Origin: SKLM01 sp964450435
Lineage (GTDB): Bacteria > Chloroflexota > Anaerolineae > B4-G1
Length of the DNA: 64,000 bases
Reading direction: 5' to 3'
Assembly: GCA_964450435.1 (NCBI GenBank)
Contig: CAYVCX010000006.1
Location: forward strand, 1-64,000
Positions 53,865 through 62,038 of the stretch are shown piece by piece. Each line of letters opens with the position of its first letter. Within the stretch, counting starts at the first letter, position 1. The notes under the pieces are model-generated. The model made no database searches. It was not told where the DNA came from and saw only the letters and a list, made by a program, of their open reading frames with translations. A program made the position numbers and the translations under genes.

Positions 53865-54689
53865 ATGGAGGCGAATCAGGGGGTTGTGCGTGAGGTCAGT
53901 GGGCCTCTCGAGAAGAAGTCGCTGAGGAACGAGGTCTTCGAGTGGCTATATCGGCGAATCGTCAGTGGCAAGTACTCTCCGGGGGAGTGGCTGCGTCAGG
54001 AAGAGATCGCGAACGAGCTGGACGTTAGTCCGACGCCTGTTCGGGAAGCGTTGGACAAACTTGCAGCAGCGGGGCTTGCTGAGCGGATTCCCTATCGGGG
54101 GGTGCGGGTTGCTCAGCCTACCACGAGGGAGATTGCTGACGCCTACGTCCTTCGCCTGCTCCTCGAGGTCACGGCTGCCCGATTGGCAGCGTTCAATGTC
54201 TCGCAGGAGCAGGCCGCGTCGCTCAGCTCTGTGCTTCGCAGGACGGCACAGGTTCTGGCATCGGATGATGTGTCTGCGTATCAGCACTTGAACACACAGC
54301 TCCACCGCGAGATCGCCGCGGCCACCGGAAACCGGCTATTGGGCAGGCTCTGTGAATTCGCCATCAACGGGTTTCCAGGCTGGATGGTCTACGGGGACCT
54401 GCTGGAACAGCCGGATCTGCACCGAAGCGCCCTGGAACAGGACTTCAGAGAGCATCGGGTCCTGGTCGAGTCGATTGTTGGCCGGAAGCCCGATGAAGCG
54501 TCGCGCCGGGCACTGGAGCACATACAGAGCGTCGGGGAGGAGTTGGTGGTGTGGGCTGGTGTGCCGAGAGATCTCCTGGAGGAGAAAGTGGGGGAGATCC
54601 AAGCATTGCTGCCGCTCAGGTCGCGGGGAAGGCGTGGAGCTGAATGCCTGTTCGATATCACGCTCGAAGAAGCGAGTGATTCGACGTGA
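53865..54689 (+). CDS. GntR family regulator (FadR/FCD subfamily)
   Basis: A 274-residue regulator. The winged helix lies at about residues 15-85 (VFEWLYRRIVSGKYSPGEWL, then QEEIANELDVSPTPVREALD), and an FCD effector domain follows, with metal-ligand type residues in AYQHLNTQLHREIAAATGN and EHRVLVESIVGRKPDEASRR. FCD regulators usually respond to organic acids or amino acids and bind AT-rich palindromes. The 16-bp palindrome at 51021-51036, inside both mttB promoters, is the obvious target. ATG 53865 is taken as the start (a TTG two codons earlier is possible). It stands between the corrinoid gene and the transporter, probably controlling both. Confidence 0.88.
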   Translation: MEANQGVVREVSGPLEKKSLRNEVFEWLYRRIVSGKYSPGEWLRQEEIANELDVSPTPVREALDKLAAAGLAERIPYRGVRVAQPTTREIADAYVLRLLLEVTAARLAAFNVSQEQAASLSSVLRRTAQVLASDDVSAYQHLNTQLHREIAAATGNRLLGRLCEFAINGFPGWMVYGDLLEQPDLHRSALEQDFREHRVLVESIVGRKPDEASRRALEHIQSVGEELVVWAGVPRDLLEEKVGEIQALLPLRSRGRRGAECLFDITLEEASDST

Positions 54690-55118
54690 CGATCCGGGTC
54701 TGTGCAGATCCTTTCTCTGGTCTGGTCCTTTCTCCGGTGTTCTACGGGCACGGTACCTTCGATTGTGTTTTGATCACGTGTGAGCGCTCACGTATTCGCC
54801 GTTCTATCAGTCTCAGGCGCACGTCCGGACTGACGTTTCACGCTCATTGAGTCATGCGAGAGCCTGCTAAGATGGATCGATGATAGGTTGCTTGAAGCCC
54901 TTTGAGACGAATCCACAGGCTGATTGATGCACTGCTCTGCGAGATGTGATTGCAGAGGCTGTATGACCTCGAAGGATGATAGAGCCCTGCTCATCTGCAC
55001 CCGGCATTTGACTTCGAGTGGTTGCGGTGCTAGAATATTCGGTCTCAGGCACCGCCGTCCCCGTACCTACTAGGGCGCAAACGTTTTCGCAAGTACCTTT
55101 AGATTCAGGAGGAGAAAC
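54690..55118 (+). promoter_or_regulatory. Control region of the amino-acid ABC transporter
   Basis: No gene in about 430 bases. TTGACT (55008-55013), a 17-bp spacer and TAGAAT (55031-55036) form a good promoter. Two dyads flank it: GTGAGCGCTCAC (54780-54791, perfect) and GCGCAAACGTTTTCGC (55075-55090, near-perfect, LacI-like AAACGTTT core) between promoter and start codon. Confidence 0.6.
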
Positions 55119-55946
55119 ATGAGGAAGGCGTCCGCAGTCGTACTGTTCGCCATCGTGGTGGGTCTGATACTCACTGCGTGTGCTCCGACTCCCGGTGAGG
55201 AACCCCTGGCGTGTCCGACGTGCCCCCCAACGGGGGTGGTTACCGACCTTGGTGGCCGAGAGATCACCGTTCCCCTGGACATGGCGTATCCTCCGTTCAG
55301 CTACGCGGATGCAGAGACGGACGAGCCAGTGGGCTTCGATCTTGACTTCTGGAACGCGGTTTGCGACAAACTGAATTGCACACCAAACTTCGTGACAGCT
55401 TCCTGGGAGGGCTTCTTCGAGGCGATGGCGGCCGGCGAGTATGACGTCGGCGAAGGCGGGCTCACCCTGACGCTGGCGCGGGCTCTGAGAATCGACACCT
55501 CTATGCCCTACTGCGAGTACGGGCAGGTGATCCTCAAGCGAGCCGACGATGACAGTCCTGCGTTTGAGGACGAGGAAAGCTTCGTGGCCTCGGACTTGAA
55601 CGTTGGGACCCAGATCGGGACGACGAACGAAATCGCTGGAATTAGGCTGGTCGGCGAGGACAGGGTGGTGAGCTACGAGACCTATGATATGCCGGTGTTG
55701 TCTCTGCTTACCGGCGATGTCGACTCCGTCATCATCGACGAGGTCGCGGCCGTTGGCTTCATGCGGGAGCATCCGGGTGAGATGGAGGTTGCTTTCGCGG
55801 CCACGGGCGGCGAGTTCTTGGTCATCTACTTCCCGCCCAAGAGTGAGCTATTGGCCCCGGTCAACTGGGCCATCAAGGAGATGTTCGAAGACGGCACGAT
55901 GGACGAGATTTGCGAGGAGTGGATCATGCGGCCGTGCTCGCCCTAG
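55119..55946 (+). CDS. Polar amino-acid ABC transporter substrate-binding lipoprotein
   Basis: A 275-residue PAAT-family binding protein. The lipoprotein signal ends in LILTAC with Cys21 as the lipidated residue. The ligand domain follows: ITVPLDMAYPPFSYADAETD, VGFDLDFWNAVCDKLNC, GEYDVGEGGLTLTLARALRI and a C-terminal VNWAIKEMFEDGTMDEICEEW. AGGAGGAG lies just before the ATG. The usual acidic Arg/Lys-type ligand motif is altered (GGLTLTLAR), so the ligand may not be a standard amino acid. Permease and ATPase genes follow on the same strand. Confidence 0.92.
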   Translation: MRKASAVVLFAIVVGLILTACAPTPGEEPLACPTCPPTGVVTDLGGREITVPLDMAYPPFSYADAETDEPVGFDLDFWNAVCDKLNCTPNFVTASWEGFFEAMAAGEYDVGEGGLTLTLARALRIDTSMPYCEYGQVILKRADDDSPAFEDEESFVASDLNVGTQIGTTNEIAGIRLVGEDRVVSYETYDMPVLSLLTGDVDSVIIDEVAAVGFMREHPGEMEVAFAATGGEFLVIYFPPKSELLAPVNWAIKEMFEDGTMDEICEEWIMRPCSP

Positions 55947-56225
55947 GCCGAGCAACGCCTGCGGCGGGTCCAGGCGGATCTCGAGGGGACGAACAGCGCG
56001 GGGCGTCTGCGCGCCCTGACGCCCCGCGTATCGCTTTCGTTGCTGGATGAAGCAATGAGATGCCCTCTTCGACGGCTGTGATGGACGGTTGGTTCCTGGG
56101 GGCCAGGCGTCACGATTCCCTCTCCCAAGCGCAGGTGGGTATTTCCCTCAGTGGGCCTGTGGCTGGTGCCGGGCATGAGGGCTGTGGGATGGGTTGCGGT
56201 GCCGCTTCCAAGAAAGGAGTGATTG

Positions 56226-57101
56226 GTGGCTATTCAACGCAAGGAAGGCAGCAGGACGGCTCCCCAATTGGTGCCCGGGACTGGAAGGCTGTCCGAACTG
56301 CCTTGGTGGACCCTGATCGTCCTCCTGTTGGGCGTCATCATGGTCTACTTCATCATCGCGCGTCCGCTTTACCGGGCAGCGTTTGTGTTTATCGTGAAGG
56401 GTATGCGGCTGACGGCTGTCGCCAGCCTGGTTTCTTTCGCCATTGCCCTGTTGCTCGGGTTGATCGCCGGGCTGGGACGTGTCTCGAAGAACGTCTTCTT
56501 CAAGACGGTTTCCTCCTTTTACGTCGAGGTCGTTCGCGGAATCCCCATGCTGGTTCTGCTCATTTACTTCGCCTTTGTTATGACCCCCATCGCGCTTGGT
56601 TTCCTCGAGTGGTTGGGTACCGCCGTCTTTCAGAGGATACCGATTGGGGTGTTGAGAAACGTGGGAGAGGCTATGGTAGCGCTGAACATCCAGGACGTGG
56701 ATATGACTATTCGCGCTATTGCTGGGCTAGCATTTGCCTACGGGGCTTTCGAGGCCGAGGTGTTCAGGGCTGGAATCGAATCCATTGCCAGAGGCCAGAT
56801 GGAAGCAGCGCGATCGCTGGGCATGAGCTATGCCCAAGCGATGCGCTATGTGATCCTTCCGCAGGCGATCAGAAGGGTCCTGCCTCCCTTTGGCAATGAC
56901 TTCATCGCGATGGTAAAGGACTCGTCTCTGGTCTCGGCTCTGGCCGTCGCTGACGTCACCCACCTGGGCAAGCTCCATCGGGCGAGAACCTTCCGTACTT
57001 TTGAGACTTGGAATACGGTGACCTTCCTCTATCTTATCACCACGCTTAGTCTGTCGGCGCTGGTCAAGCTCTTGGAAAGGAGGATGGCCTTTGAAGAATA
57101 G
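56226..57101 (+). CDS. Polar amino-acid ABC transporter permease
   Basis: A 291-residue inner-membrane permease. It has an N-terminal hydrophobic helix ([20 protein letters not shown]), the PAAT motif [20 protein letters not shown], and [18 protein letters not shown]. The EAA loop is [24 protein letters not shown] 56226 is preferred over TTG 56223 because AAAGGAG lies six bases before it. A 280-base gap separates it from the binding-protein gene; I see no gene there. It overlaps the ATPase gene by 11 bases. Confidence 0.93.
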   Translation: MAIQRKEGSRTAPQLVPGTGRLSELPWWTLIVLLLGVIMVYFIIARPLYRAAFVFIVKGMRLTAVASLVSFAIALLLGLIAGLGRVSKNVFFKTVSSFYVEVVRGIPMLVLLIYFAFVMTPIALGFLEWLGTAVFQRIPIGVLRNVGEAMVALNIQDVDMTIRAIAGLAFAYGAFEAEVFRAGIESIARGQMEAARSLGMSYAQAMRYVILPQAIRRVLPPFGNDFIAMVKDSSLVSALAVADVTHLGKLHRARTFRTFETWNTVTFLYLITTLSLSALVKLLERRMAFEE

Positions 57102-57858
57102 GACGGCGAGACCCGTGTCTATGGATGACGAGATCATCAGAATGGAACGTGTCCGCAAGAGCTTCGGCGAGACGGTGGCTCTGGACGGGGTCAGTCTGAC
57201 GGTCCAGAGGGGAGGGGTGTGCTTTATCTTCGGGCCCAGTGGTGGGGGCAAGAGCACCTTGCTACGCTGCATCAACCGCCTGGAGGTACCGGATGCAGGC
57301 ACGATCATTGTCGATGGCATCTCCGTCACGGACAGACGGACCGACATCAACAAACTGCGTGCCGAGGTAGGGATGGTTTTCCAGCTCTTCAATCTGTTTC
57401 CGCACCTGACGGCCCTGGAGAACATCACGCTCGCTCAGGAGCAGGTGCTTGAACGCTCGAAACAGGAGGCCGAACGAGTTGCTCGTGATCTCTTGAGCAG
57501 GGTGGGAATTCCAGAGAAGGCCCAGTCTCGTCCCAGCGAGTTGTCCGGCGGGGAGAAGCAAAGAGTTGCCATCGCGCGAGCCCTCGCTATGAATCCTGCA
57601 GTCATGCTCTTCGATGAGCCGACGTCGGCCCTCGACGCTGAGATGATCCAGGAGGTATTGGACGTGATGTTGGACCTAGCTGAGGAAGGAATGACCATGG
57701 TCGTCGTGTCACACGAGATGGGTTTCGCCAGAGCGACCGCCGACCGGATGGTCTTCCTGGACGCAGGGCAGATTGTCGAGGAGGGGCCAACGGAGGAGAT
57801 CTTCGAGAACCCGCAGGAGGAGAGGACGAAGCAGTTCATGAGTCAGATCCTTCACTAG
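57091..57858 (+). CDS. Polar amino-acid ABC transporter ATP-binding protein
   Basis: A 255-residue ABC ATPase with Walker [11 protein letters not shown] (the usual Ser is Gly at one position), Q-loop [15 protein letters not shown], signature [15 protein letters not shown], Walker [13 protein letters not shown] and the switch His in [12 protein letters not shown]. It energises the permease encoded just upstream. The start is TTG 57091, seven bases after AAAGGAGG; ATG 57121 would be an alternative without that site. It is the GlnQ/HisP type specific for amino-acid importers. Confidence 0.94.
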   Translation: MKNRTARPVSMDDEIIRMERVRKSFGETVALDGVSLTVQRGGVCFIFGPSGGGKSTLLRCINRLEVPDAGTIIVDGISVTDRRTDINKLRAEVGMVFQLFNLFPHLTALENITLAQEQVLERSKQEAERVARDLLSRVGIPEKAQSRPSELSGGEKQRVAIARALAMNPAVMLFDEPTSALDAEMIQEVLDVMLDLAEEGMTMVVVSHEMGFARATADRMVFLDAGQIVEEGPTEEIFENPQEERTKQFMSQILH

Positions 57859-58110
57859 TCGCCGCGCAGAGTATCCTTCTCCAGTTTGTCTCGCCCTCAG
57901 GTGCCCCAATCCGAACTCGCCTTTCATCTGACCTCTGCTGTCGCGCGCTCAGCGATCCTTGAATCGGAGTTGATGCAGGGAGGAGCATCGGGCTGGGGTT
58001 CTGTGCTTCCCCTGTGGGGCCTGAGAGCAGCCGGCGGTCTTGCACGTGGCAAGGTTGTGCCCTGAGCTGGCTTCGTCCTCGACAACACCACGGTTCAGAA
58101 GGAGGGAGAC

Positions 58111-59181
58111 GTGCGAATCCGAGTAGACTGCGAAAGGATCCGTGACAATGCGGAAGCCATCGTCGCTCTGTGTGCATCCAGAGGTATTGACGTTGTGGGT
58201 GTGACGAAGGCGTGTTGTGGTCATCCAGCGGTCGCGCGAGCCATGCTTGGTGGAGGCGTGCAGTACCTGGCAGACGCTCAACTGACGAACGTGCGGCGCC
58301 TGCGCCGGGGTGGCATTGACGTGGACGTGATGCTCCTTCGCCTGCCGTGCATCAGCGAGGCCGAGGATGTTGTGAGACTGACACAGATCAGTCTTAACTC
58401 GGAGGTGGAGACGGTGCGTGCGCTCTCTGATGCTGCGCAAGGGTGTGGCGTGGAGCATCGGGTCATCTTGATGATAGAGACGGGCGATCGTCGTGAGGGC
58501 GTGATGCCGGAGGATGCGCTGGACGCAGCTCGAGCCATGATGGACCTTCCTGGTATCAGACTGGCGGGCCTAGGGACGAACCTTGCCTGCATCGGTGGCG
58601 TACTGCCCACCCAGGAGAACGCGCAACGCTTCGTCGACGTATCCGAAGAGATTGAGAGCGCCTTGGGCTTCCGCTTCGAGATTCTATCCGGTGGACATAC
58701 GTCTAATCTGGATCTGGTGGTAGACGATGAGATGCCTTCCCGGGTTAATCAGCTTCGAATTGGCGAAGGTATTCTGCTCGGTGTGAACAGCACCACGGGC
58801 AATTCCCTGCCGTGTCCTTATCAGGACGCATTCACCATATCCGCGGAGGTCGTTGAGGTGATGACCAAGCCCTCGCTGCCGGAGGGCGAGCCGGCGGTTG
58901 ACGCCTTCGGCCGCGAACCAAGCTGGGAAGACCACGGACTGCGGAGACGCGCCATTCTTGCTCTTGGCGAGCAATACGTCTATACGGCTGGGCTGCGGCC
59001 CACGCGCAACGGGGTGACTTACGTGGGTGCCAGCTCCGACCATATGGTGGTGGATGTGACCGAGGCAGAGCCCCCGGTGAAATTGGGTGATGAACTGACC
59101 TTTGACCCGATATATGCCTCTGTGGCGACGGCTATGGCGAGCGTGGGCCTCGACCTGGACATCAGATCGGCTGATGTCTGA
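58111..59181 (+). CDS. Alanine/ornithine racemase family PLP enzyme
   Basis: A 356-residue fold-type III PLP enzyme that resembles ornithine racemase (Orr) more than catabolic alanine racemase. Lys33 in VVGVTKACCGHP is the Schiff-base residue. GVQYLADAQLTNVRRLRRGG, VILMIETGDRREGVMPEDAL, LAGLGTNLACIGGVLPTQEN, LSGGHTSNLDLV and LRIGEGILLGVNSTTGN follow the family order. GGAGGGAG precedes the GTG start. It lies 252 bases after the transporter ATPase gene, the intervening bases holding no gene. It may racemise an imported diamino or betaine-derived amino acid; ornithine is only the family's best-known substrate. Confidence 0.85.
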   Translation: MRIRVDCERIRDNAEAIVALCASRGIDVVGVTKACCGHPAVARAMLGGGVQYLADAQLTNVRRLRRGGIDVDVMLLRLPCISEAEDVVRLTQISLNSEVETVRALSDAAQGCGVEHRVILMIETGDRREGVMPEDALDAARAMMDLPGIRLAGLGTNLACIGGVLPTQENAQRFVDVSEEIESALGFRFEILSGGHTSNLDLVVDDEMPSRVNQLRIGEGILLGVNSTTGNSLPCPYQDAFTISAEVVEVMTKPSLPEGEPAVDAFGREPSWEDHGLRRRAILALGEQYVYTAGLRPTRNGVTYVGASSDHMVVDVTEAEPPVKLGDELTFDPIYASVATAMASVGLDLDIRSADV

Positions 59182-59222
59182 GCTGCAGCAGGACGTTGGC
59201 GGGCTAGCGGCCGTTTGTCTTG

Positions 59223-59240
59223 CCGGGGGCAGTCCCCCGG
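59223..59240. terminator. GC-rich hairpin after the racemase gene
   Basis: CCGGGGG (59223-59229) and CCCCCGG (59234-59240) form a 7-bp stem with a CAGT loop. No T tract follows. Confidence 0.35.
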
Positions 59241-59471
59241 GGTGAGGTAATGGCAGGCGTTCGGGCCTTCAGTATGCCTGGGTACCTCGAAGACCTCAGA
59301 CAGCGAGCGCAGCGGAAATCTCGCGTGCGACGAGACCGACGAGTTCTCAACCCGCCGAAGGTTGTGCTTAGTCCAATCCACGGTCCATGTCTCTCCCAGC
59401 AGGCCGTTGATCTGTTCCTAGCCATCGCTAGGCCACCTGCGCAGGTCATCAGTCTAGTCGGAGGAACCAGT

Positions 59472-59801
59472 ATGAGATGGCTGACTACGGGTGACAGCTT
59501 GAGAGGAAAGCTGATCTGGTGGTTGTTGTTTCTGAGAATTCCCTTCTGGTATCTTGCGTTGGTACTTGGATTGATCCCTCCCTTACGCGGGCGTGGTCTT
59601 TTCACCGCTATTGAACTTGTCGGGACAAGTTGTCTGATCGCGGCATTGATCTACCTAGAGCGCGAACGATTGAGCGACTATCATATTGACCCGATCTTCC
59701 TTTGGATGTTTGTGCTTGGAAAACCGATCGAGTTTGTGATGCTCGTGGCTGGGCTTGGGACGCGATCCTCGGTGAAGCCTATCTACGGAGGATACATCTA
59801 G
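59472..59801 (+). CDS. Hypothetical small membrane protein
   Basis: A 109-residue protein with three to four hydrophobic helices: LIWWLLFLRIPFWYLALVLG, FTAIELVGTSCLIAALIYL and FLWMFVLGKPIEFVMLVAG. A charged loop, ERERLSDYHIDPI, separates the second and third. GGAGG at 59460-59464 lies seven bases before ATG 59472 and decides the start; the frame is open back to 59220 without a site. The ERERLxDY loop recalls the N-terminal part of CPBP-type membrane proteases, but the catalytic part is absent, so it could be a remnant. No function assigned. Confidence 0.6.
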   Translation: MRWLTTGDSLRGKLIWWLLFLRIPFWYLALVLGLIPPLRGRGLFTAIELVGTSCLIAALIYLERERLSDYHIDPIFLWMFVLGKPIEFVMLVAGLGTRSSVKPIYGGYI

Positions 59802-60066
59802 CCAACAAATGGTGTGGGGCAATTGATGGCTGGGCTGATGATGAACTAGGTGTTGAGATCTGGTGAGTCTCAAGCGCTGAAGGGAAACGCTCTGGAGAGG
59901 TAGCGAGAACATGGTAGCCTAGCCTGCGTATGCACCGGACGCGGCTAAGCCGCAGTCGGCGGCGATGCACATTGGGCCCCGGTTTAGGTCGATGGGATGT
60001 CGTCGCGCAGATGCCGCGCGGCTGATGCTCATCGTTTGCTCACCCAATGTCCTTGTCTCGAGATAG

Positions 60067-61533
60067 ATGGTGGGGAGTCGGCTACACCAGATGAACAGCG
60101 AAGTGAACACTGCAATCACAGAACAACAGGTCCTTGATGACATCCGCCGCGACGAACGCCAGCGAGTGGAGTTCAAGTGGGGCCTTATCAAGACTGGCGA
60201 CCTGGCTGAGACGATTATGGCCTTTGCAAATGCTGAGGGCGGCATCATCTACCTAGGTGTCGCTGAAGGGCCGCCCCCTCGTCTTAGTGGCCGGATCAAG
60301 CAGGTGACCAAGCAATACCTTGACAATATCCACCGTGCTGCGCGAGACATCTTGGTGCCGCCGGTGCGAGACGTGGACATCCAAGAGATCGAGGTAGAGG
60401 GAAAGAACGTGCTGGCCATCGTCGTGCCTCGCTCAGATCGTGTCCATCAGCATCGAAATGGCAAGATCCTCGTCCGGCGCGGCTCCGAGAACGTGGCCCT
60501 ACGAGGCGAGGCGCTGGATGAGGCGTGGATACAGCGGGAACGACCCAGCCTCGATGATCGGCCGGTGATGGATGCCAATCTTGAAGACCTGGATCCTGAT
60601 CGGGTCGGGTGGTACCTCGGACGGGCGGTTGAGGAGCGAGGGCTGCCTGTCGATCACTCGCTATCGCTGGAGGAGAATCTCACCCGTCTGAATGCCGTCT
60701 TCCGTGACGGAAACGATCTAGTCCCCCGAGTCGCAGGTGTGCTGCTCTTCGGCCGCGATCCTCAGCGGTTTGTGCCTCAGAGTGAGGTGCGATTGGCTCG
60801 TTTCCAGGGTGCGTCCTCCGTCAACTTCATTGACCGACTGGAATGCCGGGGAACGCTACCGGAGATGATCGACGAGGCGGAGCGGTTCGTCAAGCGCAAC
60901 ACCAGAGTAGCGGCCAAGATTGTTGGCTTTGAGAGGCGGGAGATCACGGAGTATCCCTACTCAGCCGTCCGAGAGGCCATTACCAATGCCGTGACGCACC
61001 GCGACTACTGGAGGAGCGGTACTGAAGTGCGGGTCTCAATCTTCGCCGACCGCATCGAGGTGCAGAGCCCCGGGCGCCTTCCACCGCCGCTGACCCTGGC
61101 CACCTTGGGCGAGGAGCATGTCTTGCGTAATGAGCTGATCGCTCAGTTGCTGTTCAACATCCACTACATCGAGCGTTGGAATACGGGCGTTGAGCGTATG
61201 CGTCGGCAGATGCGAGAGCACGGCTTGCGGGAACCGGAGTTCGAGGAGATTGGACAGGCGTTCCGAGTGACGTTCTACGGGCCTGGCGAGGACATCCTGG
61301 ATTTGATCCCCGAGGAGGGCCTCACCGACCTGCAGGAGCTCGGTTTGAACGAGCGACAGGTGGAGGCATTGCGGGTGATGGTGAACGAGGGTGAGGAGAT
61401 GCCCAACCGGCAGTATCGGGAGATGTTCGATGTTACGGCACGCACTGCACTGCGTGATCTGAAGGGTTTGGTAGAGGCTGGTCAGGTTCGGCAGGTGGGG
61501 CAGGGGCGTAGTGTTCGCTATGTTGCTAGGTGA
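60067..61533 (+). CDS. AlbA_2/GHKL ATP-binding transcriptional regulator-like protein
   Basis: A 488-residue protein of the Schlafen AlbA_2-type group. The AlbA_2 domain is at about 20-130 (RQRVEFKWGLIKTGDLAET, FANAEGGIIYLGVAEG, RNGKILVRRGS). A GHKL-like ATPase domain follows, with the N-box-like REAITNAVTHRDYWRSGTEV and IEVQSPGRLPPPLT, then IERWNTGVERMRRQM. The last 70 residues form a winged helix (MPNRQYREMFDVTARTALRD). Such proteins are common in accessory DNA and sometimes sit near toxin-antitoxin or defence genes; the role is usually unknown. ATG 60091 is an alternative start. A 12-bp direct repeat lies just behind its stop. Confidence 0.85.
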   Translation: MVGSRLHQMNSEVNTAITEQQVLDDIRRDERQRVEFKWGLIKTGDLAETIMAFANAEGGIIYLGVAEGPPPRLSGRIKQVTKQYLDNIHRAARDILVPPVRDVDIQEIEVEGKNVLAIVVPRSDRVHQHRNGKILVRRGSENVALRGEALDEAWIQRERPSLDDRPVMDANLEDLDPDRVGWYLGRAVEERGLPVDHSLSLEENLTRLNAVFRDGNDLVPRVAGVLLFGRDPQRFVPQSEVRLARFQGASSVNFIDRLECRGTLPEMIDEAERFVKRNTRVAAKIVGFERREITEYPYSAVREAITNAVTHRDYWRSGTEVRVSIFADRIEVQSPGRLPPPLTLATLGEEHVLRNELIAQLLFNIHYIERWNTGVERMRRQMREHGLREPEFEEIGQAFRVTFYGPGEDILDLIPEEGLTDLQELGLNERQVEALRVMVNEGEEMPNRQYREMFDVTARTALRDLKGLVEAGQVRQVGQGRSVRYVAR

Positions 61534-61539
61534 CTCGCG

Positions 61540-61571
61540 AAATGTCGTGATCAGGTGTAAAATGTCGTGAT
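61540..61571. repeat. Direct repeat AAATGTCGTGAT x2 (20-bp period)
   Basis: AAATGTCGTGAT occurs at 61540-61551 and 61560-61571, exactly 20 bp (two helical turns) apart, followed by a partial copy (GGCGTGAT). It lies immediately after the stop codon of the ATP-binding regulator gene. Confidence 0.6.
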
Positions 61572-61600
61572 TAGTGGCGTGATTGATGCTAGGATCCCAA

Positions 61601-62038
61601 ATGGTCACAGATGAGTTAACGCGCATTCTAGAGAAGCGTCAAGAGTGCAGGGCCGCTGGAAAAGACATTGTCCTAAGCGGATCAGATCCAACCGGTATTG
61701 ATCTAACCGGTGTATTCCTGAACATTGGTGCGGACACGGGCCCCGACAGGGGCCGCCACCCATCTCATCTGAAGACCGACGACAGTCCGTCGACACGCGA
61801 CGCGTATCGGGTCACGCGGCACATTCTGGATAATGCGAGAACGGTCACGGTCTCCACGCCGGAGGGTCTGTTCTATGCGCCTGCAGAGAAGCGGCCGAGG
61901 CGGTTCTTGAGCCAGATCGTAGACCGGTCAGATGATGGTAGGATGCTTCACTGGATCCCGGTTCCGGTTGGAGCTGGGATCGCCGCTCGTGCGAGCGCCG
62001 TCGAGATCAGTAGGTGTTGGGGGACTGAAAAACGTTGA
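61601..62038 (+). CDS. Hypothetical protein, doubtful
   Basis: An open frame of 145 codons from ATG 61601 (an in-frame TTG/ATG pair lies 18 bases earlier). It begins MVTDELTRILEKRQECRAAG and has LSGSDPTGIDLTGVFLNIGA, AYRVTRHILDNARTVTVSTP and RRFLSQIVDRSDDGR. I recognise no family and see no ribosome site. Its 3' end overlaps the convergent sugar transferase gene by 32 bases. It could be a real small accessory gene or chance. Confidence 0.35.
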   Translation: MVTDELTRILEKRQECRAAGKDIVLSGSDPTGIDLTGVFLNIGADTGPDRGRHPSHLKTDDSPSTRDAYRVTRHILDNARTVTVSTPEGLFYAPAEKRPRRFLSQIVDRSDDGRMLHWIPVPVGAGIAARASAVEISRCWGTEKR

